Part shown: positions 35,101 through 47,100 of the stretch, piece by piece
Layout of the letters: every line of letters begins with the position of its first letter
How positions within the stretch are numbered: the stretch's first letter is position 1
Assembly (NCBI GenBank): GCA_963576785.1
Contig: OY756139.1
Span: 1,426,001-1,490,000 of the forward strand
DNA length: 64,000 bases
Reading direction: 5' to 3'
From: Chlorophyllum brunneum
Taxonomy: Eukaryota > Basidiomycota > Agaricomycetes > Agaricales > Agaricaceae
The notes under the pieces: model-generated
Database searches by the model: none
What the model was told of the DNA's origin: nothing
Seen by the model: only the letters and a program-made list of their open reading frames with translations
Translations under genes and position numbers: made by a program

Positions 35101-37130
35101 GGATTGCCTTCAACTCGATGCACGGAATTTGTCATTCTCTGTATCTTTTTCAAAGATGGTGTCGATTTCGGGACATCATACAAATTCGGTCTCCCTCACC
35201 CTTGATACCGAATTTCATGGAAAAGTCAAATTCTCAAGATTGCAAGATGTCCTATGCTTCAAAGCGGTTTGGCTAGACCTGTTCCCTCTCTTCAATAATC
35301 AACCAACATCGGAAGCCAGAACCCCGTTAAAGTCCACCCCTAACAACTCATTCGTCACACTACCACCAGTCAAGCAATCTTTCATCACCGTACTGCTTCT
35401 GCGTATACGCCAAACCAATCTTGAAGTAGATCTTGGTCAATCCATCTGCAAAGTCACCCTGAATCTCAATCAGGCGATCTTGAGGACTAAATTCACTGAC
35501 CAGTGCAACGAAGTGGCGATATATGTTGGAGAACTTCTAATTATGGCTGAGGGGAACTTGTCTGGTCGTGCCCGTGTCCGTGATTGCCACTTTCAGACCA
35601 CCAGAAAAACCGACATCCAGCTGCTCAAAGTAGTGGATGGGCAAATGCTTGAGCTTAGGCTGACCAGTGGACCTCTGACGGCCGATTTGGAGTCAGACCG
35701 ACAACGCCTGCTTCATTATCAGTAAGTCCAATGGCTCAGAGAGGCTCGGTCGCTAATGATATCCTAGCGCGGAACCTCTTGAAGTCGAAATTTACGATGA
35801 CTGGACATCAACCTCCCTGGCGGGCGATCATAAGAATCCATTGCGGCTTTCATTCGTCGTTACTAGTCCAGAGATAGTCGCAACTGTCACCATTGGCACC
35901 ATTCCGAAACTCATGTCATACGCCAACAAGTTTGAAGCCAACCTCGAAGCCCAACAAGAAGGTGCTAGCAGGGAGTCCGCAGCCTTCAGGGGGAGCCGCT
36001 CATTGAAACCAGACAACCCTCTTTCGGCTGTTGCTGAAGCTTTGCTGCAGACCGCCAAAACAAAGTTCAAAGAAGCCGACAGCAATTTATCGTTTGTTAC
36101 CCAACAATTCATGAGCTTGCATCTGGATCATTTGCGACTCGTCGTTTTCCCCCGGAGCATGGAAGATACAGAGATGGCACAATTCGTAGCGCGGGATGTT
36201 CAAGCGCAACTAGACAGACTCGTGGCAGCCGACCAGACGCCTGCACAGAGGGATCTACATCTATCATTCTCTTCGATGATTATCTCGAAATATACGCAAC
36301 ACCAGCCCTCGAACATCGCACTCCCAAGCGTAGAAGAGTGTCGAGCGTGGCTTGACGCATTCATTAGGGGTGCCTTTGAGGCTACAATTGTCGGGTTACC
36401 GTCAATGAAGATGCATATGTTCAGCAAGGAGGTAGTCGGTGAATCTAGCCGAGACCTGTTGTATGACTTTTACAGCAGCTTCGTAAGGCAGGGCATGAAG
36501 GAGATTGATGACATCTACATCACTTTGAATGTCGCCCTCTACTCATGGCTCACACTGCTCAGGAAAAACATGAGTCGGGAAATGGACCAGGTGCGAGCTA
36601 CTGCTGAATGGCGCACATCGTTGAACACTGGAATTGGGTCTTCTATGACTTCAGATACGCGCAAGAAAGCCCCAGAGTCTTTAACACCCTTTGACCTCCC
36701 TGCGAGGTCAGCCACCCTTCCAATGGGTACCAGTTCAGTATTTCCTACGTCCAGCTCGCAGGCCGTCCGTTCCGCAACAACGGCCGTTTCTCCGACACCC
36801 CCGCAGGAAGCAATTGAGTCTACCTCTACAGTCTTTCTGCCATCGTCCCCGACACCCTTTCCGGCGTCAGATATTCCTCCAAGCAAGCGCAAAGGTATCA
36901 AATACAAACCGCGAAACCGCTGTATCCAGCGATTGACTATGAGACAGTTGGGAGAAGCAACCCCAGACGTCATGCATCCTTTCTTCATGAAGAAAGCAGG
37001 TTTCAACTTGGAGGACTCCCTACCTCAATATGTGAATGAATACGCAACGATGCCGCTCGAGGAGATTATGGAAGTTCTCTTGAAGCTTTACAGTCGACAG
37101 TTGAAGGTCGACAAGTACGTAGAAGACTAA
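26198..37130 (+). CDS. CSF1: Csf1-type bridge-like lipid transfer protein (BLTP1 family)
   Basis: Very large protein, roughly 3,200 residues after introns, in a family that forms long hydrophobic grooves moving phospholipid between membranes at contact sites (yeast Csf1, human BLTP1). The ATG at 26198 gives MLHRLLLISCICIVVALILY, a single N-terminal helix that anchors such proteins in the ER. Then come FVFRILYWNQEG, HFSLLTGRILLKDVHYHSSN and IQWRYWIRRPMTGDEL, the classic Csf1 N-terminal signature. The 5' third has many introns; the rest lies in long exons (about 31101-33711, 34121-35722, 35766-37130). The C-terminus is RQLKVDKYVED. No frame break was found. It converges with YIP1 across 105 bases. 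This is the longest gene here, and its size fits the family. Confidence 0.92.
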
Positions 37131-37235
37131 GTAATTCTGGTTTCCCATCTTCCAGATGCCTAATTTCATATTGTATGCTGCTCTTTAAATCCATATTATT
37201 TATTAGGTAAATCCGGAGTAGCAGATACACTAATA

Positions 37236-38180
37236 CTATTTGGTACCACTGAAAACACTGAGTAAAGCGAAACATCCATAGAGGAGACCACAGGGATATG
37301 CAACGAGGAGTCGTTGGTCAGACATACGGAGTACAGCCACGAAGATACCTGATGCAGCATATGTGCACCAAAGAATAGATATTAGGGATAATAAGTATCC
37401 AAATGTGCCACTAGACATCAACGTTGTGAGCAGGGCAGATGCAGCAAGTCCTGAAGAACGTACTCGAGTAGAATCATGACACTAATCGCTCCAACGCCAA
37501 CCATCGGAAGTAAGCAATACCCAAGCACAGAAGCAACGCGGTATGCATCGATTCCATGGTCAGACATCAGATTCAAGAGCGTATACATGGATGCTGATCC
37601 AAAGAGGCCAACACCGTATATATAACCGAAGTTAGGCTTCCCGGACTAATGTGGTAGGTTAGCAGGAGTTTGGGATTCATATATACGACTTACAAATAGA
37701 AGGAATATACCGAAACAGAAGAAGAAAATGATTGGGCCAGCCAGGTCTGCGTCGTCCATAATACGTTCATCAACACGCTGCAATGGATTGAGGACAGTCA
37801 TAGATTTGGCACGTATATGCGAGAAATTGATGCCCAGCTCTGTCGTGGACACCAGCATGAATATCGGATGAAGCAGCGTTTCTTCAATGAACGGGTGACC
37901 GACCTTGAAGGAGCGGTGGCTCGCCCTCGAATCCACCAGTTCCAAATGCTGTCCACCAGCTACCTGGAGAGTGGATAGAACCGCCATAACCGCCTCCTTG
38001 GGCAATGTTTCCCTGGGTCATCTGTCCATCCAGGCTAGGACGTGAACCGGGATAGAAGGCATTGGAGTCGTGTGCGCTTGTGCTCGGTGCATAGAACTGG
38101 AGCGGGTCTTGGATGGGGGCTTGGTAGTATGCATTTTGGGATGAGGATGCGCCGTATGGATTTCCGTTGTCCTGCCACAT
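37236..38180 (-). CDS. YIP1: Yip1-family Rab GTPase-interacting membrane protein
   Basis: Golgi/ER membrane protein that binds Rab/Ypt GTPases and COPII vesicles. The ATG at 38180 gives MWQDNGNPYGASSSQNAYYQ, a Gln/Pro/Tyr/Gly-rich cytosolic N-terminus. Then EPPLLQELGINFSHIRAKSM leads into TVLNPLQRVDERIMDDADLA and GPIIFFFCFGIFLLF (first helix). SGKPNFGYIYGVGLFGSASM is the conserved YIYG segment. Further helices follow (YCLLPMVGVGAISVMI, TFGYLLSLISILWCTYAAS, LLVAYPCGLLYGCFALLSVF), ending SGTK. Five helices and short introns are normal for YIPF5-type proteins. The head-to-head partner NSA2 starts 116 bases away. Confidence 0.93.
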
Positions 38181-38238
38181 GTCGAACGCCGCCAGTCGCT
38201 GCAAACGCGAAACACGTAGAGCGTTGTTATATAACCAT

Positions 38239-38244
38239 CACGTG
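38239..38244. promoter_or_regulatory. CACGTG box and TATATAA in the YIP1/NSA2 divergent promoter
   Basis: CACGTG at 38239-38244 lies 52 bases before the NSA2 ATG, with TATATAA at 38228-38234 beside it. The gap between the two start codons is 115 bases. Both elements are in the right range for a core promoter; function is inferred from position. Confidence 0.4.
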
Positions 38245-38295
38245 ACCATCCAGTCTTTGGCTCCCAACTTCATTTGCCATCGTCGTTCAGGAGCC

Positions 38296-39336
38296 ATGGT
38301 ACGCCAGAGTCAGATCTGATTTCCGTATAGACTAACTTCTTTTCTACAGCCACAGGTACTTTTCGTAATCCCTCAACTCGAAAGCCGGCATTAATCACAG
38401 AAGTCCAGAACGAATATATCGAAGAGCACATCAAGCGACACGGAAGGCGGCTGGATTACTATGAACGAAGGTACGACTAGCATCCACAGACCTCACGTTG
38501 ACTGAGCACCATTATAAACAGACGGAAGCGCGAAGCTCGTGCAGCACACAAATCCTCCGCTCTCGCTCAGAAGACATTTGGTTTGAAGGCCAAGCTCCTT
38601 CATGCCAAACGGCACAAGGAGAAGGTCCAGATGAAAAAAACGCTCAAGGCCCATGATGAACGTAATGTTAAGCAGGCAGACTCGGGGACTATCCCTGATG
38701 GAGCTCTGCCCACATATCTCCTTGATCGCGAAGGGCAGAAAGATGCAAAAGCCCTGTCGACGGCAATTAAACAGAAGCGAAAAGATAAGGCTGCCAAGTA
38801 TGCCGTCCCTCTCCCAAAAGTTCGCGGTATCGCAGAGGATGAGATCTTCAAAGTCGTCAAAACCGGAAAGAGTAAAAATAAATCATGGAAGCGTATGGTG
38901 ACCAAGGCAACTTTCGTTGGCGAAGGTTTTACCCGGAAACCCGTCAAGATGGAACGATTCATCCGTCCGATGGCCTTGCGATACAAAAAGGCAAACGTAA
39001 CGCACCGTATGTATCTCCGAGTCCTGCTACGTCTACCCTATGACCACGTCGTCACAGCCGACCTCAAGGCAACTTTCCAACTGCAAATTCTTGGTGTTAA
39101 GAAGAACCCACAATCACCAATGTATACGCAGCTTGGTGTCCTTACTAAAGGCACCGTAATTGAGGTCAATGTCTCCGAGTTGGGAATGGTTACTGCTGGA
39201 GGAAAGGTCGTCTTCGGCAAATATGCCCAGGTTACAAATAACCCAGAAAATGATGGTTGTATAAATGCTGTCCTGCGTCAGTCCATTTATCTGATTGATC
39301 CAATTTTCTACTAAATCTCTTGTGACAGTCATATGA
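38296..39336 (+). CDS. NSA2: Ribosome biogenesis protein Nsa2 (TINP1)
   Basis: Nucleolar factor needed for 60S ribosomal subunit assembly (27S pre-rRNA processing). The universal start [20 protein letters not shown] is obtained only with an exon consisting of ATG alone (38296-38298), a 6-nt exon CCACAG (38350-38355), and an exon starting at 38409. Then [128 protein letters not shown] and [14 protein letters not shown] follow. The last intron (39277-39328, GTCAGT donor) leaves an 8-nt coding end TCATATGA. About 260 residues, usual for the family. Confidence 0.95.
38350..38355 (+). other. 6-nt microexon of NSA2
   Basis: CCACAG between TTTCTACAG and GTACTTTT. It adds Pro-Gln after the initiator Met, giving MPQNEYIE, the start shared by Nsa2 proteins from yeast to man. 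The flanking introns are 51 nt (38299-38349) and 53 nt (38356-38408). Confidence 0.82.
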
Positions 39337-39745
39337 CCTACTGTCGCCCATTATTATCACCTAGAGCATTTCAACAAGTATACCATTTCTCCGTGCATAT
39401 TTTAGCCACCAACAATCGTATTATTCCGACGAGACCCCAACGTGAAGGAAGCACTGACAGCACAAAAGCATCAAGACAACAAGTATACCGATCAAACACG
39501 CAGCAGTGTAATAAGATGTTAACGGTTGATCGGTGTTTCATTCACAAATCGATGCTGGGTATACCGAGGACAATCTTCTCGCGGCGGAGGTAAAGGGCGT
39601 TTATTCCAGTGCCGAAATCCCGTCGTTCGGATGGTTTTACGGTTGCTCATGTGGTTGTCCTCCGGTGAGGCATATGTCATACTGTCATCCCATTCTACGA
39701 TTCTACAATTGTAATTAGCAGGAATATCACGAGCAATACCAAAGC
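39337..39745. other. Convergent intergenic gap, NSA2 and Zn2Cys6 gene
   Basis: 409 bases between two stop codons on opposite strands, so mainly 3' UTR and terminator space. No coding or RNA gene signature was seen. Confidence 0.5.
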
Positions 39746-42700
39746 TCACTTGAGTTTTGGTTTCGGTAGCTGGTTGATCGGCTGTGAAAGCGTGGACGGT
39801 TCTTGATTGACCCGTGGTAAAGACGAAGAGAGAGGCTGGGCAATACCCTTACAAGAATCATCGATGTCAGCGGTCGTCCAAAACCTGTGGCCGACCATGG
39901 GAGGGGTTTGGCCGTCTTTCTTCAAGTTCGGATATGATGTTCTGCGTAAAGAATTGCTGATGCAAGGAATTTCCCTCCCAATCGTCGCTGAAGGAAATGG
40001 GCTGCTGATCAGAGACATGGTGTGTGTCCTGGGTTGGTGCAGATGCCGTTGCGCTGATTTGTCGACCATGACAAACCGTCCAGGGATGGATGGAGTGTCA
40101 GAATGGTCACTTGATAACGCATGGCACTGTGGGGACCGAGTATCCCCGCAGCGAGCAAGTCGATCCGTCTCCTGCAAATGTGAGTCAGGTTGCTTGGTAA
40201 AACCTTGGTCTGTCGAGCCATGGGAACGATCATAAAAAGTGGGTGGTTGGTGGTCTGGCAGTTGAAAGTGAAAATCCCAGGATCGTGGACCTATTCCAGA
40301 AAATGCTCGAGAGATGGATCTATAGTTGTGGAGGTGGAAATTATGATGATGCTCGTGTGTAAGAGGGCGAGTAAATGATGGGAAGGCCGGTGTTGAGGGA
40401 CGTGAGGTCTGAGGGTAGAGGACCCCTGAATGCCTCTGGCTCGGTTGGGTTTGGTTGGGAGCACTCGACAATGAAGGCTTATTAGTCTGGTTTGATGCAC
40501 CGATACCGTGACTACTCGTGTGCATGAGGTCCCTATTTCCTGTTGGTCGAAAATACCTAGATTGAAAGGCATTCGTCCGATGATGTCCCACGGATGGAAT
40601 CGTACCGTCTTGGAGATCACGAAGGGTTGAGGTCGAGTCTCGGTCAGGGTGGTCATCAAAGTCAGCTGGGACGCGCATGAAATTGCTTATCTCATCCATT
40701 GAGGGCATGGGGATGTCTAGACTCTCAAAGCTCTCGCCCGTATCAGTAGGAAGGGCGTCATTGAGCTTGTTCCTATCAAATGAGATTTCAGTGACATCCT
40801 GGATCAGTAAACCGACTACTCACAACACGGTTTCCGCCCACTCCCACCTAAGCTTCGTTAATTCCAACATCCTCGTACACACACGCATATCATCCAGAAG
40901 TTCTTGGACATAAACTCCTGTTCCTTCGATCTCGAACTCTCGGACCTGTAGTTTTCCCTTTCCGTCGGCGACTAGCTTCCTCTGCAACTCCCATAGTATC
41001 ATCGCCACCATTCCTGCGCACACGAGGGCACTATTAATCATTATAGGTATATTAGATATACCTAATGCCATCTCAGATTCCAAAATACGCGCGCATGCTC
41101 TGATCGAAATCGCGCAATGGCCCATAGCGGAGGTAGTTTTCTTGTCACTGAGTCGAAGACTTACACCAGGGTTATACACACAGAACGGCCTCCATATCGT
41201 CATCTGAACGAGATGATAAAGAGCATGAATTGATGATGATTGGTGAGCAAAAGTCGAGTTCATGATATCCTCGGACCACCGAACTGATCACCATGGTCAA
41301 GAACTAATGAGGTTGTTAAAAGAACACGACGCACGGTGCGCTGGAACGTTTTGGATCCATTCATCCATGGCTAACTTGAGCTGCTGCACGGCTTCCCCAG
41401 TCCAGTCATATCTCACGAAGCCGCACAATACTTTGCTCTTGTCAATTGGATACTTGCCGAGATTTCAGATCCAGCGAGTAGTAACAACTCCTGCGACGCA
41501 CCAACGTCTTCGTCATGAAGGCAATAATTCGGACGAGTTTAATAAACTGCGTGAAACAAGCCAAGTTGGAGGGAATGCCAACGGGCTGCTTGAAGTCAGT
41601 TTCTGGATTACCGGTCTCCCAATATTCATCATCGACTTCAAGGGGTAAATCAAGATCGTGACTAGTGGTTTCCGTTAAACAAGGCGTCAAAATAAACCCA
41701 GGATCTACTTACTCTTCTTCGTTGACTGCGATACCTCTTCCCATACTAGCACTGAGGATGTGATCGAACGCAACCAAAATCCAAAACGCCCGTTTCCATA
41801 ATTCGTCGTCGGCATTTGGGCTGCTCTTATAGACTTTTCTACGGTGAGCGCCCCGGTCCAGAGCCTTCCTAATACCTATTGAAACAAACAACCAGCCGAC
41901 GGGACCACATGTCGTTCCACGCAGGAAGAAAACCATAAGCTACATTTTCCGTCAACCTAAAGCACTGAAAAAAAGGATAGGATGGCTTACTGCGAATGTC
42001 TGAACCTCAAATAGAGTTGCTGGGCAGGATAATGTAGGCCGGATACAACGTACATCCAAAGCAACAAAGAACCATCTCCATCCAATTGCTTTCCAATCTT
42101 CTCCACCATTGGTCGAATCATCTGCTGCCTCTCCCCCGACAGCATACCACCGACTCGCTACAGCAAACATCAATATGCATACAATTGCAAACCAGATATT
42201 ACTATGGTGTAACTGGTTTCGCCACTGTCGTTCAAAAGTCGGTCGGTGTAAAAGAGGTAGATAGGTATTGGTATGACGAAAAAAGAGATCGAACAAACGA
42301 TTGGCAACATCATCTGAAGGGAAAAACCTGAGCACCGCTGCAATTAGGTGAGGGCCATCGATGTTGTGACTCTCCCATTCTAGCTCCCACTTAACGATGA
42401 TCAGAGAACGCGAGAGGCCAGAGAGGAGGCTAGACGAACTTTGGGTGTACTCCAGAATTCAAGACGACGGAATACCTGTAACTCTTCATTGGCCGGTTTG
42501 CTGGATGGCCGCAGTATATAAGTTCTATGACTCGAACCGCCTGTCCCACCAGTTGCCGTGTGATCCTCGGGTTGAGGGTACTCCTCTTGCAGACACAGGT
42601 GCTTGAACTTTCGCGTGACTTCCACCAGACCAGCCGTCGAGCTTCGTCCATGAAATCTGATACGACTATCTGGCTGTGTTTCATCGGCAGCTTCCATAGC

Positions 42701-43642
42701 GCTCAGGGTCAACCTCTGACGTCCACCCCTCCCTGTTTCAACCGTTTCTTCCGAGGATTCATTGGATGAGGAGGAAGATGAAGAGGAGACTGAAGACTTC
42801 GACATGCTGCGACGCCGAGTATGGGAAGAGCGTTGCGATATATTTCGTGGGGGCTGAAAAATCAGGTGGGTAGTACGACCAACCGGAGGTGTCGAACAAT
42901 TAAATTCTTCGGGAAACATCGCAGTCGAGTCAGGCAAGGTCAAGACCGGAGAAGACCTGTTACTCGGGAGTCTGGGGACCGAACTACCTGGTGGATGCCT
43001 GGCCCCACCGGATGTGGCATTTTTCCAGGAGCCTCGTATTACGGGCGGACCAAGTTCCTCAGAGAAATCTGTGCCTGGGCGGAGCTAGAGAATCTGCATC
43101 AGCTCCAAGCGATGAAGGGCGCACAACCAGACCGGAAGCAGTGGCATATGTGATTATCGTTCTCTGTGATATCGGACGCACTTGTTTAATCATCCCTTCT
43201 AGTTGTTCCACCCTGTCCTCAAGGGCCGTTACATAACTGTTGAATTTTATCGACGTCCAGAAAGAGCCAGTAAAACCCGATGGGCACGTACGCCTTAGAA
43301 GGACCACGGGGTTTGGATGTCTCGCTATAGCGATGTGAGCTGGGCATACGCATCCAAAGACTACGCAAAGGCATACACATAAGTACAATGCCTGTGGCCG
43401 AGTGCGCAATTGGTGCAAACTTGGTCTTGTCGCCAAGGGCCATCGCACCTGATTTTGCGACGCCGACAGTAATCACATGCCCTGTCTTTCTTGCGTTTCT
43501 TGCTGGGCGGTTCGCTTGGAGTGTGGTCTGGCGCTAGATTACTGCCATTCGCAAAGACAAGTCGGCGTGCAGGGAGAATAGGAGCTGAGGGAAGAGCGAT
43601 AGGAGAGGGGCGGGTGGTCAGTGGTTGCGAGTTGGGCTGCAT
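39746..43642 (-). CDS. Zn2Cys6 transcription factor with fungal_trans domain
   Basis: Sequence-specific regulator. The ATG at 43642 gives MQPNSQPLTTRPSPIALPSA. The zinc cluster is KKDRACDYCRRRKIRCDG followed by QVCTNCALGHRHCTYV. The linker KPRGPSKAYV and the coiled coil YVTALEDRVEQLEGMIKQV are typical. A Ser-rich stretch (SVSSSSSSSSNESSEETVET) precedes the middle homology region: NRLFDLFFRHTNTYLPLLHR, PTFERQW, LFEVQTFAVMVFFLRGTTCG, IRKALDRGAHRRKVY, KRAFWILVAFDHILSASMGR and FDLDLPLEVDDEYWE. The C-terminal 300 residues are Ser/Pro/His-rich, ending PKPKLK. About 1,050 residues. Target genes cannot be told. It is divergent from SDHAF4 across 181 bases. Confidence 0.9.
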
Positions 43643-43823
43643 ATATCATGCGCAGGAGACGGCTGTGGTGGAGCAGGAAGCAGAGGTGGACGGCGAGTGA
43701 GCTCGAGGCCAGCGAGTGTCCGCCGTGAAGTGCCCAAACCCAAGTCGGCGATGTCTTGAAAAGGACCTGTCCATGCCATTACGCAATGCCACGTGCACCT
43801 TACATAACTATCTCGCCTTCACC

Positions 43824-44165
43824 ATGATCTCCATCTTCCTCCCAGCCCAACGTTCTACGGCACCACGCCTCCAAGCGTATTACCGCACGATCTCCAGCCT
43901 TAACAGGCCCTCCCCTCCCCCCCTTCCTCGCGAACAGCAGCGCGAGTTCGAGGAGCTCCTCCGCATCGCACAAACTCCTCTCGCCCAAAATTCTTCCGTC
44001 GAACCGCAGCCACATCCTGACGCTCGTGAGCCCCTCAAGCCAGAGTTTGAAGGAGACATAAACCCTGAGACCGGAGAGCGTGGAGGACCCAAGCGCGAAC
44101 CAGTCCAACGCTGGGGAGGAGATAGTGGCGACTGGAGTTTTAAGGGTCGTGTCTCCGATTTCTGA
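43824..44165 (+). CDS. SDH8: Succinate dehydrogenase assembly factor 4 (Sdh8/SDHAF4)
   Basis: Mitochondrial matrix chaperone that binds the flavinylated Sdh1 subunit during complex II assembly. The single exon from ATG 43824 gives 113 residues: MISIFLPAQRSTAPRLQAYY is a basic presequence, then a Pro-rich linker. The C-terminal DUF1674 signature follows: EFEGDINPETGERGGPKREP and GDWSFKGRVSDF, ending at the stop as the family does. An in-frame ATG at 43773 would add 17 residues; the downstream start gives the better presequence. Confidence 0.93.
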   Translation: MISIFLPAQRSTAPRLQAYYRTISSLNRPSPPPLPREQQREFEELLRIAQTPLAQNSSVEPQPHPDAREPLKPEFEGDINPETGERGGPKREPVQRWGGDSGDWSFKGRVSDF

Positions 44166-47100
44166 ACATTCTTCAGAGCAACGTACTCGCCAGAGATGTA
44201 TTAGGCCCCCCCGCTTCGGATACACTAAGATCGCCGTTTCCGGTTTCCCATATCTCGTAGCAGTTCATTAACGTTGATTCCTGATTTTCCTTGCACACGC
44301 ATGGATTCCGTTCCCCACCCTAACCTTCGTCACACCGATCTCAGAGTGTACATGCGTGCGATTACTATATTCCTTTCCTCTGGTCCCAGCTCGACCGAGC
44401 GGCTCCTTACATATTGTGCCGTATTACAAATCGAACTTTCGCTATGAAATTCTCCTATCAACGTTTGAACACCAATAATCCGGAGCTAATCCACCATTTC
44501 CTTTTCTTTTAGACTGTCCCCCAAACTGTCTAAATGCAATACAAGGCTCCCTTCTATCTTTATGGGCTTCATTCGCGAACACATCAAAGGTCCACGTCCA
44601 CGGACCATCCAGAACTATTCTGTAGACTTCCCGATCCGAGAAGCACCCCCCCAGAAAGGCATCAACCTCTGGCAAGTGGTGCCCATCTACGGCTCGCTTC
44701 GCAAGTCGGGCTGCCCGTATCTAGGTTTATCCAAGTCAGTCTGATTAGCACCTGAGTTTGAGAACCTCGACGAACAAAGGAATCAGATTCTCTGCGGTCC
44801 CGACAGCAGGAGCCCGAGGTTGCCGTCGCATTTAAGTTATGGATCTTAACAAAACCTCTGTGGAAGTCATACCTTTTGTAGACAAGCTAGAAACGTTCGC
44901 ATATTGCTTGGCTTCCGTCCCACCGTCAGTCGTTGCACGCAGTAGTATGTAATGTTTGCGCTGGTCCCAGAAAGATATCCACTTCATATCCACTTTCTTT
45001 CTCATGTCCTTCGGGGTTTTTTTTTACTGAAGACCGAGGGAAAGATTCGGAGAGGCCCTGCATACAGTTACCGCCTCAAGCAAGTAGTGGATATGTTGGA
45101 GCCTATCGCACGCGTTCGCCTCGGTATACCTCGGATTCGTGGATAGTCATGTTAGTGAACCCGCGTCCTCGAGGCACAGACACTGAGTGCTTGAGTGCTA
45201 TGTGCATGGTTGGGAGCCACTACCGTTAGATAATGACAAACGTACGCACTCCTTAACAAGACGGGGGGTCTGGAGCTTTGGTTTCAATCCAATCGAACGC
45301 GGGTCGATGTCTTGTCACCGCCAAATCACCTCTCTTCCTTTACACCCTGTGGTCCATTCATAATATTTAAATAATAGCCAAGCAACTCCGAGCTCTGTGC
45401 AGACCGTGCCCCATGTTCGACTCATTCAAGCACTTAACCTCGGGCTTAGCTTCCTTAGTTTCCCCCGCATGCATATCGGTATCGGTTATCTGCCCGTTAT
45501 TAGCGTGAAAAAGCTGTCGTCCCTCTTGTGTGCATTCTACAACTTCCTTCAGCTCTATGTTTGAAATTCTCTTGGCTCGGGCAAGACCTTCCAACCCTGT
45601 GATCGTCGGTCTTTAGACAATGTGACGATGTAATATTACTGGTCTAATATACTTCTCCACCTGAACGTTTCTGAGGATCCGACTGTTTACGACGAGTCCG
45701 ATTCGGAGGCCCGAAGCTAACGATAAAGAGACTTGGTGGGATATTTCGTTCGCTTTCTGCAGACCACTCGGGAAACCTGTTTTGCCCACGGAACATTCTC
45801 TCCCCCACTTCGCAAACACAGCCTCGCTGTCCCACAACCTCGAGTTACAATGAGTGAGGTCCTTCTATGATGTGCCAAGAGAACGATGGAGGTATCATAT
45901 CCGGAAAATTCTATGAACTCGTACCCGGCTTCTTACGATATCTTTGAAGTAAAAGACGTGGCGATGTTCTTGTGCTCTTGAGGTTTTAGCTTGGCAAGGC
46001 CTTGGCACTTTACTTCTTCGCACCGAAGAACGTCTATTAATCTCTCGTACAATCTGGATTTTGACAAGTTGATTGAGAAACGGGATCAAGGCCAAGAGTT
46101 TCTCCTGTTCAAGCTGAAATGAACCGGTTCGAGCTTCCAGTAATGATTAGCGATTGGCATATAACCTTGTCTTGGCGTACCATCCATATTTGGCTCCCAC
46201 ATGGTCAATCAAGCGCCTAAATTCAATAAAGGGACGATGATAATTACGTTATCCTTATCCAGTAAATCCTTTTCTAAGTTGGGGATGGGCATTGAACGGC
46301 GTGGGATGTATGTTTTGATTACCGCAAGAACATGCCGTGCGGCATAGTCTCTCACGTCTCGCAGAATTGCAGATTTCACATATGACATGGAAAACGGCGT
46401 ATCTTACTTTGCCTTCGCCAGGACTCGTCCATCAGGAGTGTAGCCGTCTCGAGTTCCCCTGACCCAGTTCAGCATAGAGTGCAGACACCGCGAAAAACGT
46501 GGAGGAACAAATCTGGCCCCCGTGCGTGGCTCCTTAGATAGACGGTCTTCCTTTGAGCTTCTACAGACAAGATCTACCGGCAAACGTCGAGTCCGAGGAC
46601 CACTGGTTTGGCTAGTATGTCCTATTCGTCGCAATTTCCGCACTTTTGCCTCGCCGTTGGTAGTCTATGAGTCCTCGAACGTAGCAAAGAAACCCGGACC
46701 GGAGGAACACTGTTGGAACATACTCGGTAACTCGTATTCACCCGTCTAGTACTCCTTGGATCAAGGCAATGTCATCCGAGCACACCAGAGAAGATGCCAC
46801 AACTGTTCCCAGTGTCTACTCATCCCGCATGGTAAGGAGGAGTTCAAAACCTTCTCCGATCCATTGTAGAATTTGTTGTCCATGCCATTGGTTACCGGTT
46901 TTCCTTTTTCGTTCGCCAAGCATCAAAGTTTTCAATTTGACTGCGCAGGAATAGGGACGTATAGGTACCTAACCGGGTGTCTGCTTGTCGAGATAGGACA
47001 CGAGCACCTTATCACGGTAATCCGCCAGCGCTCCATCTGGGGAGGGACGGGTGAAATGATGGGTTTTCCGCGACCAGAAGGGGTAGATATCACCGGAGGA

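Noticed and set aside
36539..37006. 155-codon open frame on the minus strand
   Set aside because: Antisense to the long 3' exon of CSF1, which is open in its own frame to a natural stop; no family features.
39807..40235. 142-codon open frame on the plus strand
   Set aside because: Antisense to the Ser/Pro-rich tail of the Zn2Cys6 factor; no start context or motif.
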